A stretch of DNA of 64,000 bases, from NCBI GenBank assembly GCA_030411725.1, contig MU839837.1, positions 1,116,001 through 1,180,000 on the forward strand. The letters run 5' to 3'. The position numbers were made by a program, and so were the translations under genes. The DNA is from Echria macrotheca (Eukaryota; Ascomycota; Sordariomycetes; Sordariales; Schizotheciaceae). The number at the start of each line of letters is the position of its first letter. Position 1 is the stretch's first letter. This document shows positions 54,096 through 64,000 of the stretch, piece by piece. Under the pieces are notes generated by a model. It did no database searches. It was given only the letters and a program-made list of their open reading frames with translations, and was not told the DNA's origin.

Positions 54096-55164
54096 AGTGT
54101 GTGTGTGGGTTGCTGGTTGCCCGGTTTGGTCTTTGTTTTCTGGCTGTGGTATTTGATGCCTTTGAGGTTGAGAGTGGCGAAGGTGGAAGAGGTGATGGAG
54201 CGGGGTAGATACATGTACGTCTACATTCTACATGCATGTGCTTTGGGAGATGAGTAAGTATACAATGGCTAAGTTACGTTCGTTAAACCGAAGACTGCTA
54301 GGGTTAGAAATTTCGTATGTACACCACATATGGAGTTCGTATAGTAGTGCCTTTGTGGGCGAGTAGAGGCCAGGGCCGGAGACGGGTGGAGCATTTATTG
54401 AGAAGGTATGGTTATAAGTTTTCGCTTTATAGGTTCGGTAAGTTTCGTGTCTTCGGCTAGGTACCTTAGGTATAGGGATATTTGATACCGTATAGGGTAG
54501 CTCATTCAACCACCATCTACCCCGGGGCACTCCGCGAGAGACGCCCCGAGGATGTTGGGACATGCGAAACTAGATCATACATATACCTTATTTTTTGTGT
54601 AGGACCTAGCTCAGAATCTCCCAATATCTCAGGATAGAATCTCTCGCGAGAGAGCTCCCTTTGCGCCTTCACCGGTGCCGAAAAGACAACCACAACAGTT
54701 GGATGCTCGGGATCATGATCGAGATAAAGGTCCTGGTCATCGTAGAAATCCGATTCCGGTTTCTAGATCCACGGTATCACTGAGGGGCGATCAAATTCTG
54801 GATATTGGTATTCATGTGTATTGTACAACGGACAGAAACAAACTGGGCGAGCCAGACGTCAGCACCACCAAGTGGCCGCAGGCGGGGTATTTACGTCTGC
54901 AACCCAGGTTTTTGGCCTTCTGTTGGCACTCTCACTGGCTCCCTATGAGCAAGTGAAATCTACATGTATGCAAGGTTCACAACTGTCGGTCAGGGGCTGC
55001 TGACCACCCGACAACGGATCCCATATACGGCATCGAAATCAGCCAGGCGGTGCCGGACATACCGGGGTTATCGTACCGTCTAGCCGACAAACTGAACAAA
55101 ATGTCAGACGCGTCTGTCCGTTTACCACCCTCCACTTCCAACCATTACAACGCCAGCATAAAAA
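54096..55164. other. Divergent intergenic region
   Basis: About 1.07 kb between the oxidase and the NmrA-like gene. A 14-bp perfect palindrome, TCTCTCGCGAGAGA, lies at 54640-54653; a (GT)-rich stretch sits near 54096. No coding frame supported. Confidence 0.45.
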
Positions 55165-56012
55165 ATGAAGCTCATCATCGCCGGGGCCTCCGGCTACGTA
55201 GCCACCGAGGTAGTCCAACAAAGCCTCCGGATGAAAGAAATCCACACCGTCGTCGCCCTCGCGCGCAAGCCCGTCGTCGCGTCTTCCGGGGTCAGCCCGG
55301 CCGAAGCCGCCAAGCTGCGCAGCGTGGTGATTGACGATTACGAGACGTACCCGGAGCACACGCGGCGCGAGTTCGAAGGGGCAGACGCTTGCATCTGGTA
55401 TCGTACCAACTCGCGCTTTTGGGTATACCGTATAGGTACGTTGCTAACCCCAAAACAGGACGGTCTCCATCACACCAACGAAAGCACATCTCCCCTTCCA
55501 ACCATGGGACGAGGTTCAGCGCGTGTGCCAAAAGTGCACGCTCGCAGGATTCCGCGCCATGGTCGAGTCCAGCCCGGCCCGGCCCTTCCGGTTCCTGTAC
55601 ATGAGCGGCGACAAGGCCGAGCGCGACCAGACCAAGAAGCCGGTCGTGTATCCCGCGTACCTCTTGCTGCGGGTAAGTTTTGCTCGCTTATTGGGACTCA
55701 CATGAGGAAATAGGCTGAGTGTCCGGCTTGTAATAGGGCGAAACGGAAAACCAAGTGCTCGCGTTTGCGGCGTCACAACAACCCCAAGGGACTGTCGAGG
55801 CCTGCATCGCGAGACCGGCCATGATCACCGGCCACAGGACGTACTGGCAGACGGTGGCGGGCGCGGCGATGCGGTGGAGTCCCGTCGCCACGGTTACGGT
55901 GGAGGAGGTCGCGGCGGCCATGTTGCAGCAGGTCCGAGACGGGTTCGAGAAGGAAACGCTGAGCAATAACGACCTGAAGAGGATCGGGAGCGAGGTTTTG
56001 AAGACGCTTTAG
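55165..56012 (+). CDS. NAD(P)-binding Rossmann-fold protein (NmrA/atypical SDR-like)
   Basis: Predicted 240 residues, exons 55165-55397, 55459-55672 and 55737-56012. The N-terminal dinucleotide loop is LIIAGASGYVATEV (GxxGxxx). Joining exons 1 and 2 gives DACIW-TVSITPTKA, the usual end of the fourth strand. The FRFLYMSGD...Y-LLLRGETE region corresponds to the central catalytic-like Tyr/Lys area of atypical SDRs, and ARPAMITG is a familiar late motif. It lacks a clear Tyr-x3-Lys pair, so it may be a redox sensor or a non-classical reductase rather than a dehydrogenase. Cytosolic. Substrate unknown; its divergent neighbour is an oxidase, with no proof of a shared pathway. Confidence 0.85.
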
Positions 56013-56464
56013 GAGGTCGGGGCTAAGTAGCTGTCAGCTTCCCTGGGAACTGATTCGGGGTTTAATGATCTGGCGGGGGGTTCTCTGTAAGTTTTGATTT
56101 CACTACCCAATAATCTTATGCTCGATTCCAGATATCTACCTACCCAGTTCTCAAAGAATTACATGGATATGTCGCCGTCTAAATCGAGTGTGTGCTCGGT
56201 TATATCGACAGACTCTAGGTAATCATTTGGGAAGGGCTCTGCCATTAAGATTTTGCAGGTAAAAAGCACCAGATCAGGCTTCTGGAAAATGCAACGAGGG
56301 GATGGCTGTAGCTTAATACGCCTGATAAAACTTCTCCAAGGACATTCGCAATGAAATGTGTGTCGGCGGAGACTGAAAATATAACAAAATTCAGAATATG
56401 GCTCGCCTTCTCATGACATTGGCAGTTGTTCCCTTCAAGCCCCATCAACTCCCCCATCATCATC
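56013..56464. other. Intergenic region between convergent genes
   Basis: 452 bp between the NmrA-like and Zn2Cys6 genes; nothing seen. Confidence 0.4.
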
Positions 56465-58114
56465 TCAAACACCAGCCGGACTCCACCCAACCTCCCGCAT
56501 AGGCCAGTCAATCCACCCCCGATGCTCCTCATCTAAAATCTCATACGCCCGCGAGATAAGATGGACCGCCCACCCCTGAAGCCACCACTGGTCCTCATGA
56601 TGTTTAAGGAGGATACTAAAATGCGCAAAAATCGCCACGGCTTCCTGCGGCGTCGGTTCCCCGTTCACACTGGGTTTGAGGAGGGGCATTATCGAATCCG
56701 AGACTTCCCACAGCCCTACCCACCACACATCAGTATTGGGGAGCGTGGGAAAGGGAAAAGAAGGGGGACTGACAAAGCATAGCATCCAACACATCGCGCG
56801 GGGCGGACGCGTCTTGGCGCGCTGAGAGCGCGAGTTCGAGTTCGTCTAGGGCGTGGGTGTATGTTTCTAGCAGGTGGGCAGGGACAGAAGGCGACGAGAG
56901 GATTTGGTGGCGGAGGGTGGAAAGCGACGAGGAGGAAGGGGACTTATCGCGGTGGGCGGACCAGCGGCCGTGGCCGTAGGCTAGGAAGGGGGCCAGGAGG
57001 GTTGTGTGGCCTAGGGGGAGGAGGATGTTGGAGAGAGATTTGGCGCCGTTCATTAGGAAGGTCCTGGGGTGATGTTAGTTGGGTGTGAGGGGGCTGATGG
57101 GTGTTGATGGGGTTGTGATAATGCCGGACAGCAGAGTTGATGATGAGGAGGAACGCGATGTGAGTGAAACTCGGTGGAAAGTTTGTGGTGAGGGAGGGAA
57201 GAGGAAGATTACCAGTCAGGAAACCCGGCTCCCCCTGGAGAATCGATATCTAAATCCCCGATGAAGAAAGACCCGTCTGCGAGTGAGCGTCGGGGACTCG
57301 CCAGTGCTTTACAATCGGTTAGTTATCAAACCGGATAGACCGGAGACATAAGAACTCACCAAAGTATATCGTCAACATGCTGAAAATAAACAAATTCACC
57401 GCGTCGTCCAGCTTCTCAACGCTTCCCTCCGGGGCAATAAACTGCATCGCCGACCGCGCCGCCCGCTGGTGAAACAAGATCCCCTGCGCCGTATAAAAGT
57501 CGCGTCGGTCCGGCCGGTGATAGGCAAGGTGCAGCGCACTGATAGCTAGCACGGCGCGCATGATGTAGTCGCATCGCAACCCAATCTGGACCACCGTCAC
57601 GCGCCAGAAATCAGCAACGCCCGGATCCGCGGCCAGCGTCGAGTAGGTAAGTGTACTAAAGTTGTGGAGGAGCTCCAGCTCGAGAAGCGGGAGGTCGTCA
57701 TTGTCTCGGGTCGGGCCGCACTCCAGTGAAGGCGGTGCTGACGGGAGTGTGGGGGTCACTGGGGGTAGGGACTGAGAGTGAGAGCTGCTGGGGGAACGAG
57801 ATTTGGCCTTTCGACGCGCTGGTGGCGGGTTGGTTGGCGTCGATGCCGTGGAGTTGCTAAAGGGGCATGAGACGCCATGAGAAATACAGTTGAGGCACGA
57901 GGGGTGTCGTTCATCGCACTATTTCCTTAGTATGGATGTACATGCAGATATCACAGGTGGGATGGCATACCTTGATCTTTCTCGCCTTGCAAGTCGCACA
58001 GCCGGTCCGGCTCTTGCGGTGTGGTTTCCGGGCCGGATAGACAGGAAGAATACCCTTGGATTCGGCACTGGCTCCGGGCGTAGTGACGTGGCTTCCCGTG
58101 TCGTGATCTGACAT
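56465..58114 (-). CDS. Zn2Cys6 transcription factor (UPC2/sterol-regulator-like architecture)
   Basis: Predicted 445 residues from five exons: 57971-58114, 57360-57918, 57213-57306, 56774-57063 and 56465-56715. The zinc cluster crosses intron 1: CATCKARKIK, then CDERHPSCLNCISHGVSC. The body has the short fungal_trans_2-type layout: ELELLHNFSTLTYSTL, FWRVTVVQIGLRCDYIMRAV, and HLAYHRPDRRDFY. A C-terminal block (LWLWEVSDSIMPLL, HEDQWWLQGWAVHLI, then DEEHRGWIDWP) is typical of UPC2-like fungal regulators. Intron 4 uses a GTCAGT donor, which is needed to restore the WLWEVSD segment. It is divergent from the RTA1-like exporter gene, a pairing that suggests, but does not prove, control of that exporter. 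Confidence 0.88.
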
Positions 58115-58874
58115 GGCACCGGTCGACACCTGATCTCATACCAGTATGTATGTGCCGGCGCCGAGTTGAGAGCGAATAGTGCGAGTGGTGACTCCCACAA
58201 CCCTCCGGGTAATCCACCCGTCGTGTTCGGGAGCTGACAAATGAGACGATGGAATCGCTAGCTTGGCACACGCTCGAGTTTCTCAGAATCTTCAGATGCT
58301 TGTAGGGCTTAGAAAACTCCAGATATCTGGCGAGTCTAGCCTGGATTTCGATTCCGTGTGGGCGAGGGTGAACCGAAACCGAGATTATACGCCGCAGGCG
58401 AATATTTCGACTCCAGGGGTATCCGTAATCGGATCCGATTTCCCCAAAGTCCCCTCGGCTGCTGACTTTTCATTCCAGCGAACCGATGGAGCCCGTAGGG
58501 CTTGGCTCATGCGATGACAGTCAAGGGGATCCCACGGGTAATCCTCATCCCTGCAGAACCACCCCGGGGTCCCTTTAACCGCAAACCGACTGCCTGGAAC
58601 GAAGTTCCCGAAGAACTAAATTGGATCCCGCGATACGCTTGACATGGGTCTGCCAGAACCGTGTTCCCAGGTTGACCTAGCGTGGCCCCCTTGATGACTG
58701 AACGGATCCATCGGGCTCGATGATGAAAGCCGATAAGAATATTAGTCGTGGGGCTCCATCCTTCTGGAGTTCATTCTCTCACAAACTTTGTCGCTCCTTA
58801 AAAGTCGGTATCGGCCGTTTTCCCCGCAGCCCCGGACACGAGCCGTACCGTTCCGATCCTCGGCCGACATCACC
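58115..58874. other. Divergent intergenic region, Zn2Cys6 gene / RTA1-like gene
   Basis: 760 bp shared upstream region; no repeat or coding frame supported. Possible sites for the neighbouring regulator were not identifiable by eye. Confidence 0.45.
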
Positions 58875-59893
58875 ATGTCCACTTCGGCGACACCGGCATT
58901 CCGACCGACGTACGAGACGTGCAAGGAGGTGTCCCCCTTCTGTCCGATCAAGGCGACCACGATCGGATACGCTCCGAACCTCGGGGTCAACGCTTTTGCG
59001 GCGGCCATTTTCGGGCTTGCGACGCTGTTGACACTCTCGACCGGCATCTGGAAGAGGACCTGGGGCTTTTCGCTCGCCGTGGCGGCAGGATGCACACTTG
59101 AGACTGCTGGTGGGCATTCCCTGGTCTTCCTTTGCGCCGGAATACTAACAACCCAGGCTATGTAAGCCGCGCGCTGCTCTCCCAAAACGTGTGGAACTCG
59201 AACGCCTTCAAGACGCAGATCGTCGCCATCGTCCTCGGACCGACCCTCCTCTGCATCGGGCTCTACCTCACCCTCAAGCATGCCGTCGTGGCCCTCAACC
59301 CGTCGCTGACGCGCCTTCCCCCGAGGCTGTATCCCCTCATCTTCGTACCGGCAGATATTTTCTCCTTAGTTACCCAGGCGATTGGGGGGGCTCTGGCTGC
59401 CTCTGGCCCGGACCACCCGTCTCTCCTCACCCACGGGAACCGCGTCATCATCGCCGGCATCGTGCTGCAGGTTGTGGTCCTGGCCATCTTTGGGCTGCTG
59501 GGCGGCGAGTTTCTGTGGCGGGTCAAGCGATGGGTGGACAGCGGGACGGCGCCGGCCGACAGCCCGGGGCTAGCGCTGTGGAGGGACAAGAAGTTCTCCA
59601 TGTTTCTGTATGCCATCCTTGTGACGTACGTGCTCTTCTTTATCAGATGCGTCTACCGCATCGCCGAGATGGCGGGCGGGTGGGGCAACTACATCATGCA
59701 GGACGAGCCGTCGTTTGTGGTGCTCGAGACGTTCATGATCCTGATCGGGTCTGCGTTGCTGGCCATCTTCGCGCCGGGAATCTTCTTCCCGCAAATGTCG
59801 CGGTCATTGGAGGCCAAGGAGGGAGTGAAGGCGCAGACAGACTCGGAGTCCTCGGGGAACGACACGGCGGGGGAAAAGAGCGCGCAAAGATAA
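58875..59893 (+). CDS. RTA1-like lipid-translocating exporter
   Basis: Predicted 323-residue plasma-membrane protein with seven hydrophobic segments, exons 58875-59109 and 59157-59893. The 47-nt intron has a perfect TACTAAC branch. RTA1 family features visible are LETAGYVSRAL after TM3, FVPADIFSLVTQAIGGALA, the IRCVYRIAEMAGGW loop, and the EPSFVVLETFMI helix before TM7. The C-terminal tail is short and charged. Family members (RTA1, RSB1) move sphingoid bases or confer resistance to toxic lipophilic compounds; the substrate here is unknown. The N-terminal CKEVSPFCPI segment is outside the membrane. Confidence 0.93.
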
Positions 59894-60516
59894 GCATAGA
59901 CTTTGGGTCCAGTTAATATTGGAGAAATAGATTTAGAAAGACATGTGGAGTCGACAGACTCGATGGAAAAGTACGCGCACCTCCTGCTGCGGGTCTCGGA
60001 ACCCCGCGTGTCCCAAAAGGCCGTTTGCCCAAACTCAGCACATTGCCAGGCACTAGAATAGCTGTGGGAAGCGCAAATCGTGATACTTTTAGTCGCTTCA
60101 CGTAAAAATGGCAAAGCAATCGCGCCATCCACGAATGGGTGCTGTGTGCAAGCCCGAAATACGTGAAGAAGTGCAGGTACCTAGCAGAGTTGCTCCAATC
60201 CAGGTCGCCAGTTTGGAAGTTGTCGAGCAGTATAGATACAGCAAGGGCGACGTCGAGCTAGGGGCCCTTCACGTTCTCTTTATTTCCTAGCGCTGTGTCT
60301 CTTGTCTGACCGTCGTGTCAGTCACTGCGTAGGGACAGAATGGAGGGCAGGTCCATTCTGGAGGATTACCGCAGCTCCTGGAAAACAGCCTCCAGATGCC
60401 GTGTCTTCCACCCCGCGCCCTCGGATGTCCCCGCTGCCTGCAACACAAAGTGGCGTCACTGCCAGGAATGCCTCGTTTGGGTTCCTGAACGCATTCATCC
60501 CCCCCAAGGCGCTATT
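59894..60516. other. Intergenic region upstream of the BTB gene
   Basis: 623 bp. The BTB frame is open in-frame back to 60340, so a longer N-terminus is possible; that segment has no domain. Nothing else noted. Confidence 0.4.
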
Positions 60517-61499
60517 ATGGATAGAAAAACGACGTCCACCAACGATGACAGATTTCTATCCGCCGACGAACAGTAAGTATTCTGCCATCACTTCATTCCT
60601 TCACCTGACCGATTGGTCTCCAGACTCCTCAAGTCCGGCCTCTTCTCCGACGTACAGGTCATTTGCGGCGACAAGACATGGAAGCTGCACAAGAACATCC
60701 TCTGCACGCGCAGCTCGTGGTTCAACAAGGCGCTCAACGGCGCCTTCGAGGAGGCTCGCACCGGCATCGTCACGATTGACGATAGCCAGTTTAAGCCAGA
60801 GGCGGTCGACTGGGTGATAAGGTACATCTACACCGGGAGTGAGTTTCTTTCCTTTCCTCAGGACAAAAACACGCACGGCTAAACCAGTGACCAGACTTTG
60901 CCATCGATAGCATCCGCCTGGGGACCAAGACCAACCTGGTCCTCTGCTACGAGGTCTACACGGTAGCCGACTACTTCGCCATGGACGCCCTCGCCACGAT
61001 CGCGGTCGACTACTTCGAGACCGAGCTCCTGTCCAAAGCCTTCGCGATGCAGCTGCGCTACAACGCGCTCCACTGGCTCGACGAGTTCTTTGACGTGATA
61101 AACGAAATCTACAAGAACATCTCTCCTGCCGACACAGCCGCCACTGACCCAGAGAAGATAGCCTCGGACAGAATCCGCGCGGGCCTGATCAAGTTCATCA
61201 CCGCGACGCGGTTCAACCTCGCCGCCAACGAGCAGTTCGGAGAGTTCCTGGAGACCGCGCCGGCCTTCGCCCTAGAGTTCTACGGCTGCATGCGTCGCGC
61301 CGGCGACTTTCGCTCCCAGCCGCCGAATGCGGCCTGCTCTTTCTGCAGTGTGAAGCCCGGAAGGATGAACAAACTGGACCATTTTGCCGGGCTGTACCGC
61401 GAGACGCAGCTGGCCGGGGCGTGCGGGACGTGTGCGCAGAAGAAGGCGCTGGAGGAGAAGAGGTCGGAAGACTTGAAGCAGGTGCCTGGTGGGTCATGA
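60517..61499 (+). CDS. BTB/POZ-domain protein
   Basis: Predicted 291 residues, exons 60517-60572, 60624-60838 and 60895-61499. The BTB fold starts with LLKSGLFSDVQVICGDKTWK and the classic HKNILCTRSSWFNKALNG strand-helix. It continues with EAVDWVIRYIYTG at the exon 2/3 join and an AADYF-type helix (VADYFAMDALATIAVDYF). The C-terminal third has CSFC and CGTC pairs that could bind zinc. Fungal BTB proteins of this size often act as substrate adaptors for Cullin-3 ubiquitin ligases or are of unknown role. An in-frame start at 60340 would add 59 residues with no domain; the 60517 start is preferred because the domain begins right after it. Confidence 0.88.
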
Positions 61500-62516
61500 A
61501 AACCAACCAGTATCCGCCGCCAGTTTCCGCTTGCTGATATGTACTAGAACTCGCCGGGAGTTCTCCGGATGTCAGATCAGATGGTGATAAGGGCGTAAGA
61601 AGATTTTGTTTGCACAATATAGAAGTAATTATCTTGTAATTGAATTTAGTATCTAGGGATATAGATAGTCGATCTAGCGGCCTCGCAACCATGTTGGCAC
61701 ACCACGTCCCGACATCCAGGAAAATCTAAGCCGGAATCGAATTCGAGTTGCAGGTAACCATGACCATAAATATCTATTTTCAAACTATGGCTTATCATGT
61801 CCTAAAATGAGTAGGAACAGCACAGCCGAGGGGCCGAGGGTATTCAACACATCGCCAGGACGTCCGCGACCTGATATGACGTGTCAAAGCCAGCAAGGAA
61901 TCGGAGTGAGTCAAGTCCAAGTACCTGTCTAGGTAGGTAGTACAGAACGTGCGCCTGTCCGCTCTTCCAGCCCGGGAATCAGATACCAGGTACATTGAAA
62001 AGGACAGATGAGAGACTGACAGTCGAGACCGGATCCGGAACTGGCAGGTTTGTACGGTACAAGCCTGGATCGTTGTCTTCAAGACAGATTAGAGTCTGGA
62101 TGCTCGTGCTGCAAAACAAGCCAAGCAACAACTAAACCGTTTGAGGACACGGACAACTCTTTGCAAATTTATAGGTATCAACAAAGAACTACCTATCGAA
62201 ATAGGGATTCAACGCCCGCCCACCACCAACCCTCCCAGAACCCCGAGCAACCCCCATGAAGCACGCCGGATACTAAATATCTATCCGTTGAATCTCGTGT
62301 ACACGAAGCGAAGACACCCAACACCAAGGCAAGCAAAAACAAAAGGAATAGCTCGGGCAATCGTGCATTACAGCTAACGCAAGACCCGCCGGTAACACTC
62401 CGGGATATCACACCCAAAGTGGCAACGTTAACCATCCTCAACCCAAACTCCGATCCGTGAATCACACAGCTGAGCGTAAGTCTTGTAACTTGCTCTCCCC
62501 CAGACGCCGAATGTAA
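61500..62516. other. Intergenic region between convergent genes
   Basis: About 1 kb; AT-rich near 61600-61670 (3' flank of the BTB gene). No gene, repeat or RNA recognised. Confidence 0.45.
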
Positions 62517-64000
62517 TCACTTCTTCTCGTGAACCTTGATCTCCGCCAGTGACCCCTTGACTTTCAACTCGTGCTCCTTCACCTTGCGCTTGGCCTTGAC
62601 TTTCTGGTCGTGCATGTACTGCCGGAACGACCGCCGAATATTCGAACGCGCCCGCTCGCCGCGCAACGACGTGAGGATCCGCAGAGGCGGCTGGAACGGC
62701 TCCTCGTGCGATGACTTCTGCTTCGTCGGCTCTCTGCTAGGCACCGGCGTTCCGGCCTCGGTATCACTCTCCACCTTGTCCTTGCCTGGCTTCTTCCACG
62801 GCCAGCGGATGTTAATGTGTGGGATGAGCACCTCGGCCCACCGGTCGGGCACCTTGCGGATGATTGCACCCCACGGAAGGGAGATGGCACCCAGACCAAT
62901 AGACATGCCCCATTCCTTGCCGTTCAGGGGCACGATCTTGAAAGCTTGACCACCCACAAAAATGATGAGGACCTGTCCGCCGATCATGATGGCGTTGATA
63001 ACCAGGAAAAACCAGTTCTTGGTGATCCCCTCGAATACGTTCAGCTTATTGTCGAGGCGGCGATTGTTGAGTTCGTTGAAGATCTGAAGCCACACAAACG
63101 TGTTGAAGACCAGTGTTTTGTGGTGGTCAATGTCCGACTGGTTCGACATGTCGTAGCCAAGAAGCGAGGAACCGCCAAAGTGAAGACACAAGCTGATAGC
63201 CAACTGACAAATAGCCTGGCCAAAGATCATCTTGTACATCCGCGTCGTGATGAGCGAAGCTGACTTCCGATCAGGCTTGCGGTCGAGGATGGAATGCGAA
63301 GGTGGATCGGTTGCCAGAGCAAGCGCGGCAAACGTGTCCATGATCAGGTTGACCCACAGAAGCTGAACGGCGTTGAGCACAGATTCTTCCTCACTGCTGG
63401 CAACGGCCGACACAAATGTGAGAACGACGGCAGTGATGTTGACAGTAAGTTGGAACTATGTCCTGTTAGCAATGCTTTCCCTTGGAGCCGCAAGAAGCTT
63501 GACTTACCTGCAAAAACTTTCGCACGGCATCGTTCACAGCTCTTCCCCAGCTGATACCCTTGACAATGGAGGCAAAGTTGTCATCCATAAGAATGATAGC
63601 AGCTGCCTCTTTGGCCACCTCAGTGCCGGCAATTCCCATGGCAAACCCAATATCGGCCATTTTCAGAGCCGGCGCATCATTCGTGCCATCACCCGTGACG
63701 GCAACGGTCTCGCCAAGGTCCTTTAGGGTCTTGACGAGAATACGCTTATCCTCAGGGCTGGAGCGAGCAAGGACCTGCAACTGGGGAACGAGTTTCTTGA
63801 GTTCCTCCTCGCTCTTTCGACGGAACACGGGCCCCTCCATGGCGATGCCGCCCTTCTCGGGAGTGTAGATACCACATTCCTTGGCGATGGCTTTGCCGGT
63901 GAGGAGATTGTCGCCGGTAACCATGCGCACCACAACGCCCGCACGCTGGCAGTCCTTGATCGCATCCTTGACGGTTGGCCGGAGAGGATCCTTGATGCCG
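62517..64000 (-). CDS. P-type Ca2+-ATPase, type IIB (PMC1/PMCA-like), 5' part beyond window
   Basis: Only the last two exons are visible: 63508->64000 and 62517-63455, with a 52-nt intron (GTAAGT donor, GCTAAC branch, ATAG acceptor). The reading frame starts inside the P/N-domain hinge: GIKDPLRPTVKDAI, then MVTGDN. VTGDGTNDAPALKMADIGFA carries the conserved Asp pair that binds Mg2+. Downstream are TM4/5 (NITAVVLTFVSAVASS), TM6 with the Ca2+-site NLIMDTFAALALATDPP, and TM7-TM10. A ~110-residue basic C-terminal tail (RSFRQYMHDQKVKAKRK) follows. Type IIB pumps move cytosolic Ca2+ into the vacuole or out of the cell. The type is chosen from the NxxMDxxAALALATxPP motif and long tail. The catalytic DKTGT lies beyond the right edge. 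Confidence 0.93.

Noticed and set aside
53406..54257. 283-codon plus frame
   Set aside because: Antisense to the FAD oxidase, which has intact motifs and consistent splice phases.
45433..59893. Secondary-metabolite gene cluster
   Set aside because: Oxidoreductases, an exporter and a regulator occur together, but no polyketide synthase, peptide synthetase, terpene cyclase or prenyltransferase is visible.
1..64000. tRNA, rRNA and CRISPR arrays
   Set aside because: Scanning for GGTTCGANNCC-type B boxes and regular spaced repeats gave only partial matches such as 10694 and 36203, without a paired A box or cloverleaf.

Overview
The window is nuclear DNA of a filamentous ascomycete (Pezizomycotina, most likely a Sordariomycete). 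The evidence is short introns of about 39-150 nt with GT(R)NGT donors, CTRAC-type branch sites and YAG acceptors, Zn2Cys6 regulators, HET-domain genes, an RTA1 exporter and an LtrA protein. Genes sit singly on both strands and there are no operons. I support about 27 protein genes and one truncated pseudogene, all from reading frames, splice signals and remembered family motifs; no search was run. I saw no tRNA, rRNA or CRISPR.

Left part (1-18.6 kb), mostly housekeeping and accessory genes: an MFS monocarboxylate-type transporter cut by the window edge; a giant secreted Thr/Ser/Val repeat protein (2737-7974, minus); an LDS/RRT8-like four-helix membrane protein whose intron is best read as GC-AG; a Zn2Cys6 regulator; a GFA/Mss4-like zinc protein; an atypical dual-specificity phosphatase; a VOC/glyoxalase protein; and a C2H2 protein with a 39-nt intron.

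Central part (18.8-43 kb), which resembles a fungal allorecognition or innate-immunity island: a four-finger C2H2-ankyrin protein; a Helo-like-N ankyrin protein whose frame is broken near 22,850; a divergent pair of unrecognised multi-exon, mainly helical proteins (24565-27626 minus and 28211-29969 plus) around a 584-bp shared promoter; an NLR-like protein with a fungal N-terminal helical domain, ubiquitin-like domain and zinc ribbons but no NTPase; an LtrA membrane protein; and two HET-domain proteins. This part also holds repeat debris: a 240-bp dispersed repeat in two copies, a degenerate ankyrin relic, and a 435-bp MITE-like element with long imperfect inverted repeats.

Right part (43-64 kb): a truncated BCS1-like AAA pseudogene; an AIF/AMID-type FAD oxidoreductase between two related microsatellite-bearing fragments; a Thr-rich secreted protein; a fungal membrane glycoprotein; a small secreted Cys-containing protein on the minus strand; an amino-acid/amine oxidase-like flavoprotein divergent from an NAD(P)-binding NmrA-like protein; a Zn2Cys6 regulator divergent from an RTA1-like exporter; a BTB protein; and the 3' part of a type IIB Ca2+-ATPase cut by the right edge.

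The best candidate for something undescribed is the divergent pair around 27.6-28.2 kb. One partner combines long helices with a single hydrophobic stretch and an Ala-rich linker, a layout seen in alpha-helical pore-forming proteins, and it lies beside NLR-like and HET genes. That functional reading is inference only.
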